NCBI GenBank assembly: GCA_965204565.1
Contig: CBDBEU010000003.1
Coordinates: forward strand, 434,001 to 498,000
Length of the DNA: 64,000 nucleotides
Direction of reading: 5' to 3'
Source: CBDBEU01 sp965204565
Lineage (GTDB): Bacteria > Pseudomonadota > Alphaproteobacteria > Rhizobiales > TMED25
Part shown: positions 60,166 through 64,000 of the stretch, in pieces
Layout of the letters: each line of letters opens with the position of its first letter
Position numbering within the stretch: position 1 is the first letter of the stretch
Translations under genes and position numbers: made by a program
The notes under the pieces: generated by a model
What the model saw: only the letters and a program-made list of their open reading frames with translations
What the model was told of the DNA's origin: nothing
Databases searched by the model: none

Positions 60166-62118
60166 ATGAACACAGTTGACGACAGCACAAACGGCCGGAA
60201 CGGAAACGACGATGCGCCAGCGTCCGAGCGCACGGGGCATGCCGATTCCGAACGACGTTCCATGGTCCAACTGGCAGCTGAAGTCGATGCGGCCAAGGCC
60301 GGCAAGACCGTCACATTCGGTCCCGGTCAGCCGCTGCTGCTCGATTCCGGGCGCTCGCTGGCACCCCTGACCATCGCCTATCAGACCTATGGCAAGCTGA
60401 ATGCCGACCGGTCGAACACCATCCTCGTGTGTCATGCACTGACCGGTGATCAATATGTCATCGACACCCATCCGGTGACCGGCAAGCCCGGATGGTGGAC
60501 GACGATGGTCGGTCCGGGAAGGCCGGTCGATACGGAAAGCTATTTCGTCATCTGCATCAACACGGTCGGCGGCTGCATGGGAACAACCGGCCCGGGATCG
60601 ATCAATCCGGAGACCGGCCTGCCCTACGCGATCGACTTTCCGGTGATCACCATTGCCGACATGGTGCGCGCGCAAAAAATGCTGCTCGATCATCTGGGCA
60701 TCCCATCGCTGCTCAGCGTTATCGGCGGCTCGATGGGCGGCATGCAGGTACTGCAATGGATGGCGAGCTACTCCGAGCAGGTGTATTCAGCCGTTCCGAT
60801 CGCCACAGCGGCCTATCACAGCTCGCAGAACATCGCCTTTCACGAGGTCGGGCGCCAGGCAGTGATGGCCGATCCGGAATGGCAAGGCGGGCGTTATCTG
60901 GAAGCGGGCATACGCCCGGTCAAGGGGCTCGCGGTGGCGCGTATGGCCGCCCATATCACCTATCTGTCGGAATCGGCGTTGCACACCAAGTTCGGTCGCA
61001 ATTTGCAGGACCGCTTGGCACCGACTTTCAGCTTTGATGCGGATTTCCAGGTGGAAAGCTATCTGCGCCATCAAGGCTCGACCTTCGTCGACCGGTTCGA
61101 CGCCAATAGCTATCTCTACCTCACGAGAGCGATGGATTATTTCGATCTCGCCGCTGACCATGGCGGGGTGCTGGCCAATCCGTTCCGTGACATGAAAACG
61201 CAGGTGTGCTGCGTGTCATTCACCGGCGACTGGCTGTTTCCGAGCGAGGAAAACCGGCGGGTGGTCCATGCGCTGAACGCAGTGGCCGCTGATGTGAGCT
61301 TTGTCGAGGTGCAATCCGACAAGGGCCATGATGCGTTCCTGCTCGATGAACCGGTGCTATTCAGCGTGGTATCGGGTTTTTTGTCCGCGGTGTCGCGGCG
61401 TCGATTGAGCGGAGACGGCATGGCAGTTGCCACCGACAGCGACCGGCAGCACGCGCAAACAAGCGGGCGCGTCGACCACCTCGTGATCAGCCGCATGGTG
61501 GAGGCGAATTCGCGCGTACTTGATGTCGGCTGCGGTGACGGCGCTCTGCTCGAAATGCTGAGCCAGACAAGACAGATTGACGGACGCGGCATCGAGATCC
61601 GGCAGGAAAACGTCAATCGCTGCGTTACCCGGGGCCTGTCGGTGATCCAGGGAGATGCCAATTGCGACCTTCGCGACTATCCCGACAGCGCATTCGACTA
61701 TGTGATATTGAGCCAGACGGTGCAGGCGATGCAGGAGCCGCGCGAGGTGCTGGAGCAGCTTTTGCGCATCGGCCGCTGCGCGATCGTGTCATTTCCCAAT
61801 TTCGGGCACTGGCGGGTGCGGGCCTATCTGACGCTGCTGGGCCGCATGCCGGTTACCGGCGTGCTTCCCGATACCTGGTTCGATACCGGAAACATTCATT
61901 TGTGCACGATCCGCGATTTCTTCGAACTGTGCGCCGCTCTTGAGGTGTCGGTTGAGCACGCCGTGGCGCTTGACCGCGCTGGCAAGCAGCTCAATCTGGC
62001 GCAAAATCTCTGGTCGGCCAATCTTCTCGGCGAACAAGCGGTTTTTCTGCTGTCGCGGGCAAAATCCTGTGACCGGAGGCCCGAGGAACCGCAGGAACCG
62101 GATCAAGCTGCGGATTGA
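60166..62118 (+). CDS. metX: Fused homoserine O-acetyltransferase and MetW methyltransferase-like protein
   Basis: One frame of 650 codons contains two normally separate proteins. Residues ~30-420 are MetX, which acetylates (or succinylates) homoserine for methionine synthesis: LTIAYQTYGKLN, nucleophile VIGGSMGGMQVLQWM, aspartate in TGDWLFPSEEN, histidine in DKGHDAFLLDE. Residues ~440-640 are MetW: SRVLDVGCGDGALLEML (SAM-like site), then FPNFGHWRVRAYLTLLGRMP and TWFDTGNIHLCTIRDFFEL. In relatives metX and metW are adjacent and overlap; here no stop separates them and a linker (SAVSRRRLSGDGMAVATDSD) joins them. A residual ATG in the linker could still start MetW alone. The 3' end overlaps the convergent methyltransferase gene by 128 bases. 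Confidence 0.9.
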   Translation: MNTVDDSTNGRNGNDDAPASERTGHADSERRSMVQLAAEVDAAKAGKTVTFGPGQPLLLDSGRSLAPLTIAYQTYGKLNADRSNTILVCHALTGDQYVIDTHPVTGKPGWWTTMVGPGRPVDTESYFVICINTVGGCMGTTGPGSINPETGLPYAIDFPVITIADMVRAQKMLLDHLGIPSLLSVIGGSMGGMQVLQWMASYSEQVYSAVPIATAAYHSSQNIAFHEVGRQAVMADPEWQGGRYLEAGIRPVKGLAVARMAAHITYLSESALHTKFGRNLQDRLAPTFSFDADFQVESYLRHQGSTFVDRFDANSYLYLTRAMDYFDLAADHGGVLANPFRDMKTQVCCVSFTGDWLFPSEENRRVVHALNAVAADVSFVEVQSDKGHDAFLLDEPVLFSVVSGFLSAVSRRRLSGDGMAVATDSDRQHAQTSGRVDHLVISRMVEANSRVLDVGCGDGALLEMLSQTRQIDGRGIEIRQENVNRCVTRGLSVIQGDANCDLRDYPDSAFDYVILSQTVQAMQEPREVLEQLLRIGRCAIVSFPNFGHWRVRAYLTLLGRMPVTGVLPDTWFDTGNIHLCTIRDFFELCAALEVSVEHAVALDRAGKQLNLAQNLWSANLLGEQAVFLLSRAKSCDRRPEEPQEPDQAAD

Positions 62119-62809
62119 GCTGTTCGGCGATGCGCCATCCGCGATTGGGAACCACGCCGTAGATTTCCTTTACCGACTCAACTAGGATAACCCCGGAAAA
62201 TCCGGGCCAGGCAAATCCGCCGAGCCGCTCCCAGGCACGCGCGGAACGCAGCAGCCATGACCAGCGAAAAGGCGGCACAAACAGCGCCCGCGACCATGTG
62301 GTCGGAGAAAACATGCCTTCTCGCAACAAACGCGAAAGCTGGCTGCGGCTGAACGGCCGCCCCTGACCGAAGGGCGTGGTGTCGGCGCGCGCCCACATGC
62401 CGCGGCGGTTTGGTGCGATGATCATCAGCCGTCCGCCGGGCGCCAGCACCCGCCAGATCTCTCGCAACAGTGCCGGCAGGGCATCGGCGGCCTCAACGCC
62501 ATGGACGATGATGACGCGCTCGATCGAGGCATCAATGAGCGGCAGCGAGATGTCCTCAACAAGTGCGGTGCATCCCGGCCCGTCAGACGGCCAGCGCACC
62601 ACTCCCTGGGCTGCCGGCATGAACCCGGCGCACAACGCCGCCTCACCCAGGAACTGGCCGAGAAACGGCGTCGTGTAGCCAAGGCCAATAAGGCGCGCAT
62701 CCTTGGCCTCCGGCCACATGGCGCCAATACGGTGTCCAATCATGCGACGCGCCACCCGACCAAGTGGCTGGGCGTAGAAGTCGCGCAGATCGATTACGTC
62801 GCTATACAC
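61991..62809 (-). CDS. Class I SAM-dependent methyltransferase
   Basis: 272 residues, with a methyltransferase fold: RLIGLGYTTPFLGQFLGEAA in place of the usual glycine-rich loop, then ISLPLIDASIERVIIVHGVE, and REIWRVLAPGGRLMIIAPNR as the post-motif II strand. Target unknown. It is common next to gloB in Hyphomicrobiales. The 3' end overlaps metX-metW in antiparallel. Divergent from gloB. Confidence 0.82.
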   Translation of the reverse strand: MYSDVIDLRDFYAQPLGRVARRMIGHRIGAMWPEAKDARLIGLGYTTPFLGQFLGEAALCAGFMPAAQGVVRWPSDGPGCTALVEDISLPLIDASIERVIIVHGVEAADALPALLREIWRVLAPGGRLMIIAPNRRGMWARADTTPFGQGRPFSRSQLSRLLREGMFSPTTWSRALFVPPFRWSWLLRSARAWERLGGFAWPGFSGVILVESVKEIYGVVPNRGWRIAEQLNPQLDPVPAVPRASGHRILPATAEKPLVRREDWPTRDFAPD

Positions 62810-62973
62810 GTGTCAGGGCTCCTGCCACTGGCGCGGTCAATCTTCGATGCCCCCACAACAAACGGTGCGAGCGGGGAGGGTTGATCGGAGCAAATGCGCC
62901 AGTGCCGATACAAACAATTGCATTCCTGCGCTAATGTTGCCGCTCAATCAATCGGCTGCAAACGGGAGGCCAA

Positions 62974-63747
62974 GTGATGGCATCGCTTGAAGTGTACCAA
63001 TTCAATTGTCTGGACGATAATTTCGGAGTGCTGATCCATGATCAGGCGAGCGGCGCCACAGCATCGATCGATGCACCAGACGCAGATCCTGTGTTCCAGG
63101 CGCTCGCCGACAAGGGCTGGCAACTCAGCCACATTCTGGTAACCCACAAACATGCCGATCACACGCAAGGTATTGCCGCGCTGAAGGCAAAGACCGGCTG
63201 TGTGGTGGTTGGGCCCAAGGGTGAGGCCGATCAGTTCGAGGGCTGCGACCAGACACTCAGCCAAGGCGACACATTCGATTTCGCCGGTCATGTGGCGACA
63301 ATCTTTGAAACTCCCGGCCACACGCTCGGCCACATTGCCTATTGGTTCGAGGTCGACGGGCTTTTGTTCGCCGGTGACACGCTGTTTTCACTCGGCTGCG
63401 GGCGGGTGTTTGAAGGCTCGTTTGAACAGATGTGGTCATCGCTCGACAAGCTGCGCCGGCTTCCGGGGGAGACACGGGTTTATTGCGGGCATGAATATAC
63501 CCAGGCCAACGCCCGCTTCGCGCTGACCGTGGAGCCCGGCAATGGGGCACTTCAGGCGCGTGTGGCGCAAGTTGAGGAATTGCGCGCGCAAGGCAGGCCG
63601 ACGCTGCCGACCACCATCGCTGCCGAGCGCGACACCAATCCGTTCCTCAGGCCGGAGAGCCCGGAAATTCAGGAATTTCTGGGTCTTCCCGGCCAGCCGC
63701 CAGCGGAAATATTTGCAGAAGTCCGCCGCCGCAAGGACGCCGGCTAG
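62974..63747 (+). CDS. gloB: Hydroxyacylglutathione hydrolase (glyoxalase II)
   Basis: Hydrolyses S-lactoylglutathione, completing methylglyoxal detoxification. 257 residues; metal-binding VTHKHADHTQG, second histidine TPGHTLGHI, aspartate LFAGDTLFSLGCGRVFEG, YCGHEYTQANARFAL, and C-terminal TIAAERDTNPFLR with the glutathione-binding arginine. Length and motifs are complete. Confidence 0.95.
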   Translation: MMASLEVYQFNCLDDNFGVLIHDQASGATASIDAPDADPVFQALADKGWQLSHILVTHKHADHTQGIAALKAKTGCVVVGPKGEADQFEGCDQTLSQGDTFDFAGHVATIFETPGHTLGHIAYWFEVDGLLFAGDTLFSLGCGRVFEGSFEQMWSSLDKLRRLPGETRVYCGHEYTQANARFALTVEPGNGALQARVAQVEELRAQGRPTLPTTIAAERDTNPFLRPESPEIQEFLGLPGQPPAEIFAEVRRRKDAG

Positions 63748-63834
63748 AACACTATCCGGTCAGACAGCTTCGGCCACGATCTTTTGGCAGCCTTCGGCTG
63801 CAGCCGGTGCCGGGTCATTAAAATCCGGACCCTC

Positions 63835-64000
63835 TCACGCCATGTACTGGCCGCCATTGGCGGTCAGCGTTGAGCCGGTAATAAAGCCCGCATCGTCGGA
63901 GGCAAGAAACACCACGCAGCGCGCAATCTCTTCGGGCTCGCCAAGCCGGCCCACCGGAATGTGCGGCAGCACCTTGGACTTGAGCACGTCCTCGGGCATG
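63835..64000 (-). CDS. phbB: 3' end of an acetoacetyl-CoA reductase-like SDR protein, truncated by the window
   Basis: The minus strand gives the last 54 codons of a short-chain dehydrogenase: MPEDVLKSKVLPHIPVGRLG, EPEEIARCVVFLASDDAG, FITGSTLTANGGQYMA, matching PhbB of polyhydroxybutyrate synthesis; a related FabG-type enzyme is possible. The rest lies beyond the window. Confidence 0.8.
   Translation of the reverse strand, partial: MPEDVLKSKVLPHIPVGRLGEPEEIARCVVFLASDDAGFITGSTLTANGGQYMA

Noticed and set aside
61437..62118. Separate metW gene starting inside the linker
   Set aside because: An internal ATG exists, but there is no stop after metX, so a fusion is the direct reading; a separate MetW product stays possible.

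Overview
The window looks like a chromosomal segment of an alphaproteobacterium, most likely Hyphomicrobiales (Rhizobiales). Support: high GC; cysE next to a DUF3126 gene; a DUF2125 gene beside a chorismate mutase / hisC / arogenate dehydrogenase operon that is divergent from metX-metW; the ftsH / folP-like / glmM order; and a GAAC-N7-GAAC LexA box before recA. No genus is claimed. The segment is rich in insertion-sequence remnants and broken genes, so it reads as a genome losing function, although several lesions are single-base changes in homopolymers and could be sequencing errors.

Layout. 1-3.6 kb: IS1380-type debris around an alpha/beta hydrolase, cysE and DUF3126. 3.7-9.7 kb: comM, a decayed hybrid histidine kinase, a GNAT-type N-acyltransferase with an odd arginine-rich N-terminus, and a broken IS5 element. 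9.7-16.9 kb: M20 peptidase, a Gfo/Idh/MocA gene with an in-frame TGA, polysaccharide deacetylase, MltB-type transglycosylase, MFS exporter, and a decayed aldo/keto reductase. 17.2-19.6 kb: IS graveyard (IS3, IS1380, IS21) and a Sel1-type fragment. 20.2-26.9 kb: a catabolic-looking cluster (thiolase, enolase-superfamily enzyme, ketopantoate-reductase-like gene, Gfo/Idh oxidoreductase, class III CoA transferase, enoyl-CoA hydratase). 27.0-31.7 kb: a four-gene ABC operon of the GldA / permease / GldG / DUF4340 type. 31.7-33.3 kb: more IS debris. 33.4-38.8 kb: cyclic-nucleotide-gated-type channel, alaS, recA with an SOS box.

39.0-42.7 kb: three IS remnants, including an in-frame IS30-ISAzo13 chimera. 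42.8-48.0 kb: a fragment of a contractile-tail prophage in the P2 order sheath, tube, E/E', tape measure. It keeps a T-TTT-TTC slippery site that would fuse E to E', and it is cut off by an IS5 element. 49.4-50.1 kb: decayed EamA transporter. 50.1-54.8 kb: glmM, a dihydropteroate-synthase-like gene at the normal folP position that has lost the hallmark catalytic motifs, and ftsH. 55-56 kb: IS1380 end and two broken genes. 56.1-64 kb: DUF2125, the aromatic amino-acid / histidinol-phosphate aminotransferase operon, a fused metX-metW gene, a methyltransferase, gloB, and the 3' end of a phbB-like reductase.

The most notable items are the motif-less folP homologue, the P2-like programmed frameshift in a truncated tail cassette, the metX-metW fusion, and the 18-residue arginine-rich repeats fused to the N-acyltransferase. 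No CRISPR array, tRNA or rRNA gene was recognised.
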